In this document: piece by piece, positions 9,065 through 18,966 of the stretch
Layout of the letters: every line of letters begins with the position of its first letter
How positions within the stretch are numbered: position 1 is the stretch's first letter
Origin: G963668345 sp965206025
GTDB lineage: Bacteria > Acidobacteriota > Terriglobia > Bryobacterales > UBA6623
Direction of reading: 5' to 3'
DNA length: 64,000 nt
NCBI GenBank assembly: GCA_965206025.1
Contig: CBDBIU010000004.1
Coordinates: 620,001-684,000 of the forward strand
Notes under the pieces: generated by a model
The model's input: the letters and a program-made list of their open reading frames with translations, nothing else
The model's database searches: none
Told to the model about the DNA's origin: nothing
Made by a program: the position numbers and the translations under genes

Positions 9065-9195
9065 TAAGTCATTGCCCTCAAACGGCTTATAATAAATTGG
9101 GTTCGTTTCGTATTTTCTTTTCGCTTGTCGAGCGTCAGCCCACTCTCGCCTGTCTCCCCCTTTCAGAATAGCGAGTGTGTCAAGCGCCTCGGTGG
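9065..9195 (+). repeat. Dispersed ~130-bp non-coding repeat, copy 1
   Basis: In the 472-bp gap between rpoC and dnaG lies a segment containing AATTGGGTTCGTTTCG, a T-rich run, a CGTCAGCC block and CAGAATAGCGAGTGTGTCAA. Two diverged copies in the same order occur at 61803-61925 and 62031-62155. No open frame is conserved among the three. It is therefore a non-coding repeat family or a small RNA/structural element. The rest of the gap shows no gene. Confidence 0.55.
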
Positions 9196-9276
9196 GCGAT
9201 TCGCAGGGGGGTGCGCCGCTATGGGGATCGATGTCGCCAGGAAGGGCGACACGGCACGCAAGAACGCGCGCCACAA

Positions 9277-9295
9277 AAGCCAACGGCCGTGGCTT
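9277..9295 (-). terminator. Possible weak terminator downstream of rpoC
   Basis: An AAGCCA/TGGCTT stem of 6 bp with a 7-base loop lies about 140 bp beyond the rpoC stop. On the minus strand it runs into TTTTG. The stem is short and the U-run weak, so the call is tentative. Confidence 0.3.
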
Positions 9296-9434
9296 CTATA
9301 GTTGATAGTTGAAGCTGACCAGGACCTGTTGGGGACCCGCTGGAAATCCAGGGATTGTCGGCCTACAAACGATCTCGAGCTTACCGCAGCAATTAGCTAG
9401 CGGGCTCGAAGCCGATTCGCGGACCGCCCACCGG

Positions 9435-12400
9435 TCACTCCGGCGGCTGAACCGGGGATTCCAGCGGGGTTTGTTCGCCCAGGCCGCCTGGGTACTCGAT
9501 GGGCGTCTCCTCGCCGTAGCCGGGGATTCCACTGAGGTATTCGACTTCGGGAACGATTTCCTCGGGCTCGTCTTCGCCGGCGATCTTCGCTTGGCGGTAG
9601 ACGTCGAGGCCGGTACCGGCCGGGATGAGCCGTCCGACGATCACATTTTCCTTCAGACCGCGCAGGGAATCGACCTTGCCGCTGATGGCGGCTTCGGTGA
9701 GTACCCGGGTGGTCTCCTGGAAAGAGGCGGCGGAGATAAACGAGTCGGTCGCCAGCGACGCCTTGGTGATACCCATCAGCAGAGGCCGACCGACCGACGG
9801 AGCTTTCTCCTTGTCAAGCAGCGCGCGGTTGATGTGCTGAAACTTGAATTTGTCGACCACCTGCTCGAGCAGGAATTCCGAGTCGCCGACATCCTCAACC
9901 TTGATCCAGCGCATCATCTGGCGGACGATGACCTCGAGGTGCTTGTCGTTGATGTTCACCCCCTGGAGCCGGTAGACCTCTTGGATTTCATTCACCAAGT
10001 ACTTCTGCAGCTCTTTTTCCCCCAAGACGGCCAGGATGTCATGGGGATCGCGTGGGCCGTCCATCAGCGGCTCGCCGGCGACAACGTGCTCGCCCTCCTG
10101 GACATTGATGTGTACCCCGCGCGGGATGAGATATTCTCGTTCTTCCCCGTTGTCGGCCGCGACGAGGATCTTTCGCTGACCTTTGGTGATTTCTCCGTAG
10201 CGAACGGTTCCGTCGATCTCGGAGATGACGGCGGTTTCTTTCGGACGGCGCGCCTCGAACAGCTCGACGACCCGCGGCAGCCCGCCGGTGATATCCTTCG
10301 TCTTCGTGGTCTCGCGGGGAATCTTGGCCAGCACATCTCCGGCGTGGAGATCCTCTCCGTCGCGAACCATCAGGTGGGCGTTGGTGGGAACCAGGTACTT
10401 TCTGAGCTTCTTGTTGTCTGGGCCGCGAATCTCGATGCGGGGCTGCTTTTTCTCATCGGGAGAGTCGGTTACCACCCACTGCGACAGCCCGGTCACCTCG
10501 TCCACCTGCTCCTGCAAGGTAACGCCCTCCTGCAGATCGTTGAAGCGGACCAAACCTCCGACTTCGGTCAAGATCGAGAAGGTATAAGGGTCCCATTCAA
10601 GAAGGATTTGGTTGGCCGAAACGGCCTGTCCATTGTCGACGCGAAGCTTGGCGCCGTAGACGACCTGGTAGCGCTCTTTCTCGCGCCCCTTATCATCAAC
10701 GACGGCCACGATGCCGTTGCGGTTCATGGCCACCAGGTCGCCGAGGTGATTGCGGACCGTGGTGATGGAAATAAACTTGGCAAAGCCATCGGATTTGGCA
10801 TCCTGGGTGGACTGTTCGGAAATCCGCGTGGCGGTGCCGCCGATGTGAAACGTGCGCATCGTCAACTGCGTACCGGGCTCTCCGATCGATTGCGCCGCGA
10901 TGACTCCCACCGCTTCGCCGCGTTCGACCAGCCGGCCGGCCGCTAGATTTCGCCCGTAACACATGTGGCACACCCCGCGTTCGGCCTCGCAGGTCAACAC
11001 CGAACGGATGTTCACCCGCTCGATGCCGGCCGCCTGGATGGCGGCCGCGAGCTCTTCGGTGATCTCCTGGTTGACGCCCACGATCAGACCGCCCTCATAA
11101 TCGCGAATTTCTTCCAGGGAGACTCGCCCGACAATACGGTCCCTGAGCGGTTCGATGACCTCGCCGGACTCGACGATCGGTTCGACGTAGATCCCCTCGT
11201 TGGTGCCGCAGTCGGCATGGGTGATGATCACGTCCTGGGCGACATCGACCAAACGGCGCGTCAGGTACCCGGAATCGGCTGTCTTCAGGGCTGTGTCGGC
11301 CAGGCCCTTGCGGGCGCCGTGGGTAGAGATAAAGTACTGCAGTACGTTGAGCCCTTCGCGGAAGTTGGCGGTGATGGGGGTTTCAATGATTTCACCACTC
11401 GGCTTCGCCATCAGGCCGCGCATGCCCGAGAGCTGGCGGATCTGCTGTTTCGAGCCGCGGGCGCCCGAGTCGGCCATGATATAGATCGGATTGATTGCCT
11501 CACCGCTCTGATCTTGCGACTCCAACCCGTCGAACATCTCGTCGGAGACGCGTTCGGTGACCTTGGACCAAATCTCGATGATCTTGTTGTAGCGTTCCCC
11601 GTGAGTAATCGCGCCGTCGAGGTACTGCTGCTCGACCGCCATGACTTCCTTTTGAGCACCCTTGACGAGGCCCATTTTCTCCGCCGGCACGACCATATCG
11701 TCGATGCCGATCGAGATGCCGGCCTGCGTGGCGTAATGGAAGCCCAGAGTCTTGAGCTTGTCGAGCATCTCGACCGTTTCTTCCCGGCCGTAGCGCAGGT
11801 AGGCATACTGCACCAACTGGGCCATCCCTTTCTTCTTGAGAAGCCCGTTGATGAAGGGCATCCGCTCGGTCAGATGGTCATTGAGAATGACACGGCCGAC
11901 GGTGGTATTCATGTACTGCTTGCTGTACTGGACGGGTTCGGCATGCAGAATGTCTTGATTGTCAAAAGCGTTGGTCAGATCGATGACCCAACCGCTGTAG
12001 TAGAACTTGATCGGCGTCAGGGTCTCGACTGCCCTCATTTCGAGCGCCAACAGCACTTCCTCGACGCTGCCGAACGTACGCCCTTCCCCTTTGGCGCCGG
12101 GCCGAGCCTTGGTGAGGTAATAAAGCCCCAAGACCATGTCCTGGGTAGGCGTGGTGATGGGCGCGCCGTTGGCCGGCGAGAGGATGTTGTGAGAGCTCAG
12201 CATGAGGACCTGGGCTTCCACTTGCGCCTCGGGCGAAAGCGGGATATGGACGGCCATCTGGTCGCCGTCAAAGTCGGCATTAAAAGCCGTGCAGACCAAG
12301 GGGTGGATTTTGATCGCCTTGCCTTCGACGAGAACCGGCTCAAAGGCCTGGATTCCCAGCCGATGAAGCGTCGGGGCGCGATTGAGCAGCACCGGGTGAT

Positions 12401-13652
12401 CTTTAATCACCTCCTCGAGGATGTCCCAAACCACGGTGTCCTGCTGCTCGACGAGTTCCTTGGCTTGCTTGATCGTGGTGCAGTGCCCGCGCTGCTCGAG
12501 TCTTTGGTAGATGAACGGCTTGAACAGCTCGAGGGCCATCTGCTTCGGCAATCCGCACTGGTGCAGCTTCAACTCGGGTCCGACGACGATCACCGAGCGG
12601 CCCGAATAATCGACCCTTTTGCCCAACAGATTCTGGCGGAAGCGGCCCTGCTTGCCCTTCAGGGTGTCGGAGAGAGACTTCAGCGGCCGATTGTTGGCTC
12701 CGCGGAGCACGTGGCCGCGGCGTCCGTTATCGAACAGCGCGTCGACAGCCTCTTGCAGCATGCGCTTCTCATTGCGCACGATCACATCGGGTGCGTTCAG
12801 TTCCATCAGCTTCTTGAGCCGGTTGTTGCGATTAATGACGCGCCGATAGAGGTCATTGAGATCCGAGGTGGCGAAGCGGCCCCCATCGAGTGGAACCAGA
12901 GGCCGCAATTCCGGAGGAATCACCGGGATCACATCGAGGACCATCCATTCCGGCTTGTTGCCCGACCTACGAAAGGATTCGACCACCTTGAGCCGACGGG
13001 TGTATTTGAGCTTCTTTTGTTGGGACGTCTCTTCCTTCATCTTGACCCGCAAATCTTCGGCCAAGGCGGGAAGGGTCAATTTTTTCAGCAGCTCCTTGAC
13101 GCCTTCGGCGCCCATCATGGCGACGAACTTATCGGGGTGTTCTTGCTCGAGCTGTCGATAGCGATCGTCGCTGACAACCTCCCCTTCACGCAGCCCGGTC
13201 TCCTCGGCCGCCTCGACGATGACGTAGGCTTCAAAGTAAAGAACCCGCTCGAGCTCGCGCATGGTAATGTCCAAGAGCTGGCCGATGCGGCTGGGCAGGC
13301 CCTTAAAGAACCAGACGTGGGAACACGAGGAGGCCAGTTCAATGTGCGCCAACCGCTCTCGACGCACTCGACTGAGGGTGACTTCGACGCCGCACTTGTC
13401 GCAGATGACGCCGCGGTGCTTCATCCGCTTGTACTTGCCGCACAGACACTCCCAATCCGTAGTGGGGCCAAAGATCTTGGCGCAGAAAAGGCCCTCCCTC
13501 TCCGGCTTGAACGTTCGGTAGTTGATCGTCTCGGGCTTGAGAACTTCGCCGTGAGACCAACTGCGAATTTTTTCGGGAGAGGCTAATCCGATGCGGATGC
13601 TGTCGAAATCCACGATGGCGCCGACACGCTCATAAGCACTAGATCGATACAA
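9435..13652 (-). CDS. rpoC: DNA-directed RNA polymerase subunit beta'
   Basis: A 1405-residue beta' subunit, full length for the family. N-terminal zinc site: CLCGKYKRMKHRG...CDKC. Catalytic magnesium loop: NADFDGDQMAVH. Second zinc site: CEAERGVCHMC, just before GRNLAAG. The initiation codon is TTG at 13652 with a full AGGAGGT Shine-Dalgarno six bases upstream, which decides the start. The 120-bp gap from rpoB holds a small hairpin (GGCGGG/CCCGCC, 13690-13709). rpoB and rpoC are evidently co-transcribed. The large open frames on the opposite strand here are artefacts of GC-rich coding sequence. Confidence 0.98.
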   Translation of the reverse strand: MYRSSAYERVGAIVDFDSIRIGLASPEKIRSWSHGEVLKPETINYRTFKPEREGLFCAKIFGPTTDWECLCGKYKRMKHRGVICDKCGVEVTLSRVRRERLAHIELASSCSHVWFFKGLPSRIGQLLDITMRELERVLYFEAYVIVEAAEETGLREGEVVSDDRYRQLEQEHPDKFVAMMGAEGVKELLKKLTLPALAEDLRVKMKEETSQQKKLKYTRRLKVVESFRRSGNKPEWMVLDVIPVIPPELRPLVPLDGGRFATSDLNDLYRRVINRNNRLKKLMELNAPDVIVRNEKRMLQEAVDALFDNGRRGHVLRGANNRPLKSLSDTLKGKQGRFRQNLLGKRVDYSGRSVIVVGPELKLHQCGLPKQMALELFKPFIYQRLEQRGHCTTIKQAKELVEQQDTVVWDILEEVIKDHPVLLNRAPTLHRLGIQAFEPVLVEGKAIKIHPLVCTAFNADFDGDQMAVHIPLSPEAQVEAQVLMLSSHNILSPANGAPITTPTQDMVLGLYYLTKARPGAKGEGRTFGSVEEVLLALEMRAVETLTPIKFYYSGWVIDLTNAFDNQDILHAEPVQYSKQYMNTTVGRVILNDHLTERMPFINGLLKKKGMAQLVQYAYLRYGREETVEMLDKLKTLGFHYATQAGISIGIDDMVVPAEKMGLVKGAQKEVMAVEQQYLDGAITHGERYNKIIEIWSKVTERVSDEMFDGLESQDQSGEAINPIYIMADSGARGSKQQIRQLSGMRGLMAKPSGEIIETPITANFREGLNVLQYFISTHGARKGLADTALKTADSGYLTRRLVDVAQDVIITHADCGTNEGIYVEPIVESGEVIEPLRDRIVGRVSLEEIRDYEGGLIVGVNQEITEELAAAIQAAGIERVNIRSVLTCEAERGVCHMCYGRNLAAGRLVERGEAVGVIAAQSIGEPGTQLTMRTFHIGGTATRISEQSTQDAKSDGFAKFISITTVRNHLGDLVAMNRNGIVAVVDDKGREKERYQVVYGAKLRVDNGQAVSANQILLEWDPYTFSILTEVGGLVRFNDLQEGVTLQEQVDEVTGLSQWVVTDSPDEKKQPRIEIRGPDNKKLRKYLVPTNAHLMVRDGEDLHAGDVLAKIPRETTKTKDITGGLPRVVELFEARRPKETAVISEIDGTVRYGEITKGQRKILVAADNGEEREYLIPRGVHINVQEGEHVVAGEPLMDGPRDPHDILAVLGEKELQKYLVNEIQEVYRLQGVNINDKHLEVIVRQMMRWIKVEDVGDSEFLLEQVVDKFKFQHINRALLDKEKAPSVGRPLLMGITKASLATDSFISAASFQETTRVLTEAAISGKVDSLRGLKENVIVGRLIPAGTGLDVYRQAKIAGEDEPEEIVPEVEYLSGIPGYGEETPIEYPGGLGEQTPLESPVQPPE

Positions 13653-13772
13653 GGTGACCTCCTGCGCTATTCATTCCACGAATGGGCTTGGCGGGCCATA
13701 CATCCCGCCCTGTTTACGATCGAAGCGCCGCGGGAGCGCCTCTTGGTTCGCGCCGTTTCCGCCGGCACAGGC

Positions 13773-16700
13773 TCAGTCGGCCGCCAAGGCCGTCTGAATC
13801 ACGTCCTGCTGCTTTTTAATCAACTCCACGTCGAGGCACAACGACTGCAGTTCGCGAATCAGCACGTTGAACGATTCCGGGATGCCGGGCTCGATCGCGG
13901 CCTCGCCCTTGACGATCGCTTCATAGATCTTGGCCCGGCCGTGCACGTCGTCGGACTTCGCCGTGAGCAACTCCTGCAAGATGTGAGCAGCGCCGTAGGC
14001 CTCGAGGGCCCAAACTTCCATTTCGCCGAATCGCTGGCCGCCGAATTGAGCCTTTCCGCCCAGCGGCTGCTGAGTAATCAGCGAGTACGGTCCGATCGAG
14101 CGGGCGTGGATCTTGTCGTCGACGAGATGGGAAAGCTTCAACATGTAGATGTAGCCGGTGGTAACTTGCTGCTCAAACGGCTCTCCGGTCAGTCCGTCAC
14201 GCATGATCGTCTTGCCCGAAGTAGGCAGAGTGGCCTTCTTGAGCTGCTCCTTGATCAAGGTCTCCCCCGGACCTTCGAAGACCGGAGAAGCGAACTGGAC
14301 GCCGAGCACCTTAGCGGCCCAGCCAAGGTGGGTCTCCAGAATCTGGCCCACATTCATCCGGGAAGGGACGCCTAGCGGATTGAGGACGATCTCCACCGGC
14401 TTGCCGTCGAGAAGGAAGGGCATATCCTCCTCGGGGAGGATACGGGCAATGACCCCCTTGTTACCGTGCCGGCCCGCCATTTTGTCACCGACCGAAAGCT
14501 TGCGCTTCATGGCGATATAGACCTTCACCATTTTGATGACGCCGGGCGACAGCTCATCGCCCTTCTTCAGCTTCGCCACACGCTCGTCGGTGAGTTTTTC
14601 GAGCACCTGAACCTGGCGGACCGTCATCTCTTCGATCTCGTCGATCTGGACGTTGAGGCCTGCCTTCTTCTCGCGGATGCGCATCCTCTTGAGATCGCGC
14701 CCCCGCAGCCCCTCCAGGATCTCCCGAGTCAGAACGTCGCCCTTTTCGAGCAGCCTCTTGTTCGTACGTTCATCATGGAGGTCGGAGGCGACAATTTTGC
14801 CCTCGATCAGCTTGGCCAACCGCTTGGCCCGCTCGTCATAGAGAATCCTTTTCTCATCGTCGAGGTTGCGCTGCAGGCGGGCGACGGTGGCCGTCTCAAT
14901 CGCCTTGGCTCGCTCGTCCTTGTCTTGACCCTTCCGCGAGAAGACCTTGGCGTCCACGACGATGCCGGAAATACCCGGCGGGCAGTAGAGCGAGGCGTCC
15001 TTGACGTCGCCGGCCTTTTCCCCGAAGATCGCCCGCAGCAGCTTTTCCTCCGGCGTGAGCTGCGTTTCTCCCTTGGGGGTCACCTTGCCGACGAGAATAT
15101 CTCCCGGGCGCACCGTCGCGCCGATCCGAATGATCCCGCTTTCGTCCAAGTTACGGAGAAAGCTTTCCGCGATATTCGGTATGTCGCGCGTGATCTCTTC
15201 CGGGCCCAGCTTGGTATCGCGGCCCTCCAGCTCGAATTCCTCGATATGGATCGAGGTGTAGTAGTCTTCCTTGACCAATCTTTCGCTGACGAGAATCGCG
15301 TCCTCGAAGTTATAGCCCCGCCAGGGCATGAAGGCGACCAGGACATTGCGGCCTAGGGCCAGTTCGCCGGCCGCCGTACAGGGGCCGTCGGCCAACACCT
15401 GTCCTTTCTTCACCCGATCTCCGACGCGAACGATCGGCTTTTGGCTGACGCAAGTGTTCTGGTTCGAGCGTTTGAACTTCACCAGCTGGTAGATGTCGGC
15501 GCCGACCTCCCGCGACATGTGCCCCTCGTGGAAGCTGCCGTCCACGCGCACGATGATTCTTTCCGAGTCCACCGAATCCACGGTGCCGCCGCGCTTACAC
15601 AAAACGACCGCGCCGGAGTCGCGGGCCGCTACGCGCTCCATACCCGTACCGACCAGAGGCGCCTCGGCCTGCAACAGCGGCACGGCTTGGCGCTGCATAT
15701 TGGAGCCCATCAGCGCGCGGTTGGCATCGTCATTCTCCAGGAAGGGAATCAGGCTGGCGGCCACGGAAACCAATTGTTTCGGACTCACGTCGACGTACTC
15801 GATCTCGGCGCGGCGCTTGAGTTGGAAATCGCCGGCCACGCGGCAGTTGGCCAGTTCGGGGACGATCCGTCCTTTCGGATTCACCTCGATGTTGGCCTGG
15901 GCAATGATGTACTTGTCTTCCTCCCAGGCGGAAAGGTAATGGCAGTGGGATTGATATTCCGCCGCTCGCTTGGAAGCGCTTAGCGCCTTGTTGGCCCTGT
16001 CGACGACATCCCTGGAGACTACCCCTCCCGTCTTGAGACGAGTGCCGCCACCGCTGATGATTTGCACCTCGTCAATCACCATGCCGTTTTCCACCCGCCG
16101 GTAGGGGCTTTCAATGAAGCCGTAGTCATTGATGCGGGCAAAGCAGGACAGCGAGCTGATCAGCCCGATGTTGGGGCCTTCGGGAGTTTCGATCGGACAG
16201 ATCCGCCCGTAATGGGTGGTATGGACGTCGCGCACCTCAAAACCGGCCCGCTCGCGGGACAGTCCCCCCGGACCCAGAGCCGACAGACGCCTTTTGTGGG
16301 TGATCTCCGAGAGCGGGTTCGTTTGGTCCATGAACTGCGAAAGCTGACTGGAGCCGAAGAACTCGCGGATCGCCGCCATCACCGGCTTGGCGTTCACCAG
16401 GTCGTGCGGCATCGCCGTCGACATCTCCTGATAGACCGACATCTTTTCCTTGATGGCCCGCTCCATGCGCACCAAGCCGATGCGGAACTGGTTTTCGAGC
16501 AATTCGCCGACCGCGCGCACCCGGCGATTACCCAGGTGGTCGATGTCGTCGACGTCGCCGATGTTGCGGCGCAGCTTGAGCAGGTAGTTGATGGTGACGT
16601 AGAAGTCCTCCGGTTCCAAGGTGCGCTTGTCGAGCGGCGTGGCATCGAGCTTTCCATAGAGCTTGATGTTGAACTTCATGCGACCGACACGCGAGAAATC

Positions 16701-18074
16701 GTACTTGCGGGGATCGAAGAACATGCCGCGGAACAACTGGGTCGCCGTTTCCAGGGTTGGGGGATCGCCGGGCCGGAGCTTGCGGTAGATCTCGATGAGA
16801 GCGTCCTGCTGGGAGGTGACGTTGTCTTTCTTCAACGTCGTTGAGATGACCACGCCCACCTCATCGCGCTCGGGAAAGAACACGTCGAAGTCTTTAACGG
16901 AAGCGTCCATGAAAGCGACGATCTGCTCGGCGGTGAGTTCCGTATTGGCCTCGGCCAACACTTCCCCGCTCTTTTTATCGGCGACGTCGGCGGCCAGAAA
17001 CGCGCCTTCCAGATCCGCCGGCTCGACCGGCAGGCTCTTGACTTTCGCCTTCTGGATCTCCTTCAGCAGGCCGCGCGTCAGCTTGCGGCCTTTGGCGGCG
17101 AGCACCTCCCCCTTCGCGTCGGTGACTGCTTGGGACAGCTTGGCTCCCAACAGACTTTCTGAAACCTTGCGCAGTAGCTGCCGGCCGCTAATACGGATGC
17201 CGTCGACCGTGTAGAAGCCCCGCAGGATCTCCTCATCCGTTTTAAGTCCCAACGCGCGCAGAAAGACCGTCCCCAGAAACTTCCGTTTTCGATCGATCCT
17301 GACATGGAGCAGGTTTTTGGCGTCGTATTCAAACTCGACCCAACTGCCGCGATAGGGAATAATTTTGCCCAAAAAGGAGGTTCGCCGGTTGGTCGATTCA
17401 AAGAAGGCGCCAGGAGAGCGGTGCAACTGCGAAACGATCACTCTTTCGGTTCCGCTGATGATGAAAGTCCCGCCGTCGGTCATCAGCGGCACTTCGCCGA
17501 AGAACACTTCTTGCTCTTTGATGTCGCGAATGATCTTCTCGCCGCTGTCGGCGTCTTTCTCGTAAATGGTCAGCCGGATGGTGACCTTAAGGGGCGCGGC
17601 GTAGGTCATCCCCCGCTCCTGGCACTCCTCGACGTCGTACTTGAGCTTCAAGCCGACCGGATCGCCGCACTTGGTGCAGAAGGTGACGAGATTCGCGTTG
17701 TAGTTTCCGCACACCTGGCAGGCGATCTCCTCCAGCCCGTAGGGGTCGGTCTGGATCGTAGCGCCGCAGTTCTTGCAGGTCGAGCGAAGGTGATGGAGAC
17801 CCCGCAGATGGCCGCACTTGCACTCCCAATCGCCGATGGAGTAGTCGACAAACTCCAACTGGCTCAAGCCGCGGAAGTCGGTGATTGGGAATACGGAGCT
17901 AAAAACCGCCTGTAAACCAGTGTCGTCTCGCTCGCTGGGCAAGCGATCCATCTGCAAGAATCGCTCGTAGGAATTTTTTTGCACCTCGATCAGATTGGGG
18001 ATCGGGATGGCGGTGCGGATTCTGGAAAAGTCAAATCGCTCTGCGTGCGAGCCGTTCATCGTGGTCGATTCCAT
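13773..18074 (-). CDS. rpoB: DNA-directed RNA polymerase subunit beta, with Cys-rich insertion
   Basis: A 1433-residue beta subunit. An AGGAG Shine-Dalgarno precedes the ATG at 18074. Family blocks include FIISGTERVIVSQLHRSPG, GPGGLSRERAGFEVRDVH and the C-terminal GGKAQFGGQRFGEMEVWALEAYGA region; rpoC follows. Between VDYSIG (about residue 80) and the usual KYDVEECQERGMTYAAPLKV lies an extra ~60-residue segment with eight cysteines at about 85, 87, 100, 103, 119, 122, 133 and 136. They form four C-x(1-2)-C pairs that could bind two zinc ions. I recall a similar insertion in other Acidobacteriota RpoB, which supports the taxonomic call. The usual upstream rplJ-rplL genes are absent; an IS lies 390 bp upstream instead. 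Confidence 0.98.
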   Translation of the reverse strand: MESTTMNGSHAERFDFSRIRTAIPIPNLIEVQKNSYERFLQMDRLPSERDDTGLQAVFSSVFPITDFRGLSQLEFVDYSIGDWECKCGHLRGLHHLRSTCKNCGATIQTDPYGLEEIACQVCGNYNANLVTFCTKCGDPVGLKLKYDVEECQERGMTYAAPLKVTIRLTIYEKDADSGEKIIRDIKEQEVFFGEVPLMTDGGTFIISGTERVIVSQLHRSPGAFFESTNRRTSFLGKIIPYRGSWVEFEYDAKNLLHVRIDRKRKFLGTVFLRALGLKTDEEILRGFYTVDGIRISGRQLLRKVSESLLGAKLSQAVTDAKGEVLAAKGRKLTRGLLKEIQKAKVKSLPVEPADLEGAFLAADVADKKSGEVLAEANTELTAEQIVAFMDASVKDFDVFFPERDEVGVVISTTLKKDNVTSQQDALIEIYRKLRPGDPPTLETATQLFRGMFFDPRKYDFSRVGRMKFNIKLYGKLDATPLDKRTLEPEDFYVTINYLLKLRRNIGDVDDIDHLGNRRVRAVGELLENQFRIGLVRMERAIKEKMSVYQEMSTAMPHDLVNAKPVMAAIREFFGSSQLSQFMDQTNPLSEITHKRRLSALGPGGLSRERAGFEVRDVHTTHYGRICPIETPEGPNIGLISSLSCFARINDYGFIESPYRRVENGMVIDEVQIISGGGTRLKTGGVVSRDVVDRANKALSASKRAAEYQSHCHYLSAWEEDKYIIAQANIEVNPKGRIVPELANCRVAGDFQLKRRAEIEYVDVSPKQLVSVAASLIPFLENDDANRALMGSNMQRQAVPLLQAEAPLVGTGMERVAARDSGAVVLCKRGGTVDSVDSERIIVRVDGSFHEGHMSREVGADIYQLVKFKRSNQNTCVSQKPIVRVGDRVKKGQVLADGPCTAAGELALGRNVLVAFMPWRGYNFEDAILVSERLVKEDYYTSIHIEEFELEGRDTKLGPEEITRDIPNIAESFLRNLDESGIIRIGATVRPGDILVGKVTPKGETQLTPEEKLLRAIFGEKAGDVKDASLYCPPGISGIVVDAKVFSRKGQDKDERAKAIETATVARLQRNLDDEKRILYDERAKRLAKLIEGKIVASDLHDERTNKRLLEKGDVLTREILEGLRGRDLKRMRIREKKAGLNVQIDEIEEMTVRQVQVLEKLTDERVAKLKKGDELSPGVIKMVKVYIAMKRKLSVGDKMAGRHGNKGVIARILPEEDMPFLLDGKPVEIVLNPLGVPSRMNVGQILETHLGWAAKVLGVQFASPVFEGPGETLIKEQLKKATLPTSGKTIMRDGLTGEPFEQQVTTGYIYMLKLSHLVDDKIHARSIGPYSLITQQPLGGKAQFGGQRFGEMEVWALEAYGAAHILQELLTAKSDDVHGRAKIYEAIVKGEAAIEPGIPESFNVLIRELQSLCLDVELIKKQQDVIQTALAAD

Positions 18075-18464
18075 CTGCTACTCCTGAAAAGTTCCGATCC
18101 AGCGACCGAATCGAAGAGGAAATGGTGATGCCAACCGCAAGTAATACCTGTCAGCTCCCGGTCAGTACGCGCTAGCGGCACCGTCCAGGCGGCTGCGCAA
18201 ACCACAAAAGATGAGGTAGGAACGTATGCCGAAACACGAGCGGGGATTGACCCCTCTCTGCCTTGATAGACCTTGCGTCCAGCCCAGTTTGCGGAAAGGC
18301 ACCGCAGGCCTGGCTGGCTGTTCCGTGATAGAAAACTTTCCTAGTACTGCACACACGAAGTCCAGCAGTCCCCAAAAGTCAAATTGCCCGGATAGGAAGA
18401 ACAGGCGAATCTGCGCGCCCCGACGGATCTAGTATAGCACCCCGGTGCTGTCAATTCAAATGGC
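18075..18464 (-). other. rpoB 5' leader / intergenic region
   Basis: This 390-bp stretch lies between the rpoB start and the IS left end. I see no open frame with homology and no clear sigma-70 promoter beyond AT-rich TAGTATAGCA-type sequence near 18430. The promoter for rpoBC must lie here or inside the IS, unless the operon was cut off from ribosomal protein genes by the insertion. Confidence 0.3.
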
Positions 18465-18966
18465 AGTCTTGTCTCATGCAAGATGAGTCTGAACGAGGAG
18501 TTTGTTTCTCACACAAGATGAGCCTGAAGGATCGGGGAGTGGGCATGCTGGGAATTGACTATCCAAGTGCAAAACACCAGCAAGCTGAACCTGCAACAGA
18601 TCCAGCAGTTTCTCCACTCCAGCGAGGAGATTCGATTCAAAGGCAAAGGGCGGGCCGAGATCTACACGTGGGTGGCGCGCACGCTTCGCCAGCACGGCTA
18701 CAGCCGCCAAAACCGCGCCGACAAAGGGCTGCTGCGGCAGTATCTGGTCAAGATGACCGGACTGAGCCGGGCGCAAATCACGCGTGATCCAGCAGTACCG
18801 GCAGGGCGGAGAACTCCAACCCGCCCGCTACCGGCGGCATCGCTTTGCCCGCAAGTACACGCCCGCCGACGTCGAACTGCTGGCGGCGGTGGACGAGGCC
18901 CACGAAACCCTCAGCGGCCCGGCCACGCGCAAGATCCTCGAGCGGGAATACCAGCAGTACCAGCAG
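18465..18966 (+). pseudogene. Truncated, frameshifted first copy of rve-type transposase gene (tandem duplication unit)
   Basis: This 502-bp unit repeats the first 504 bp of the intact IS that follows it directly (18967-19470). The copies appear identical except for loss of two bases (GC) around 18785, which shifts the reading frame after about residue 75 of the transposase. The frame starts with TTG at 18555, as in the intact copy. The unit stops abruptly at CAGCAG and continues without spacer into the second IS left end. It therefore contributes no complete protein. Confidence 0.85.

Noticed and set aside
10965..13586. 873-codon open frame on the plus strand opposite rpoC (also 9309-10946)
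   Set aside because: Antisense shadow of a conserved GC-rich gene; composition is typical of reverse-frame translation and there are no domains.
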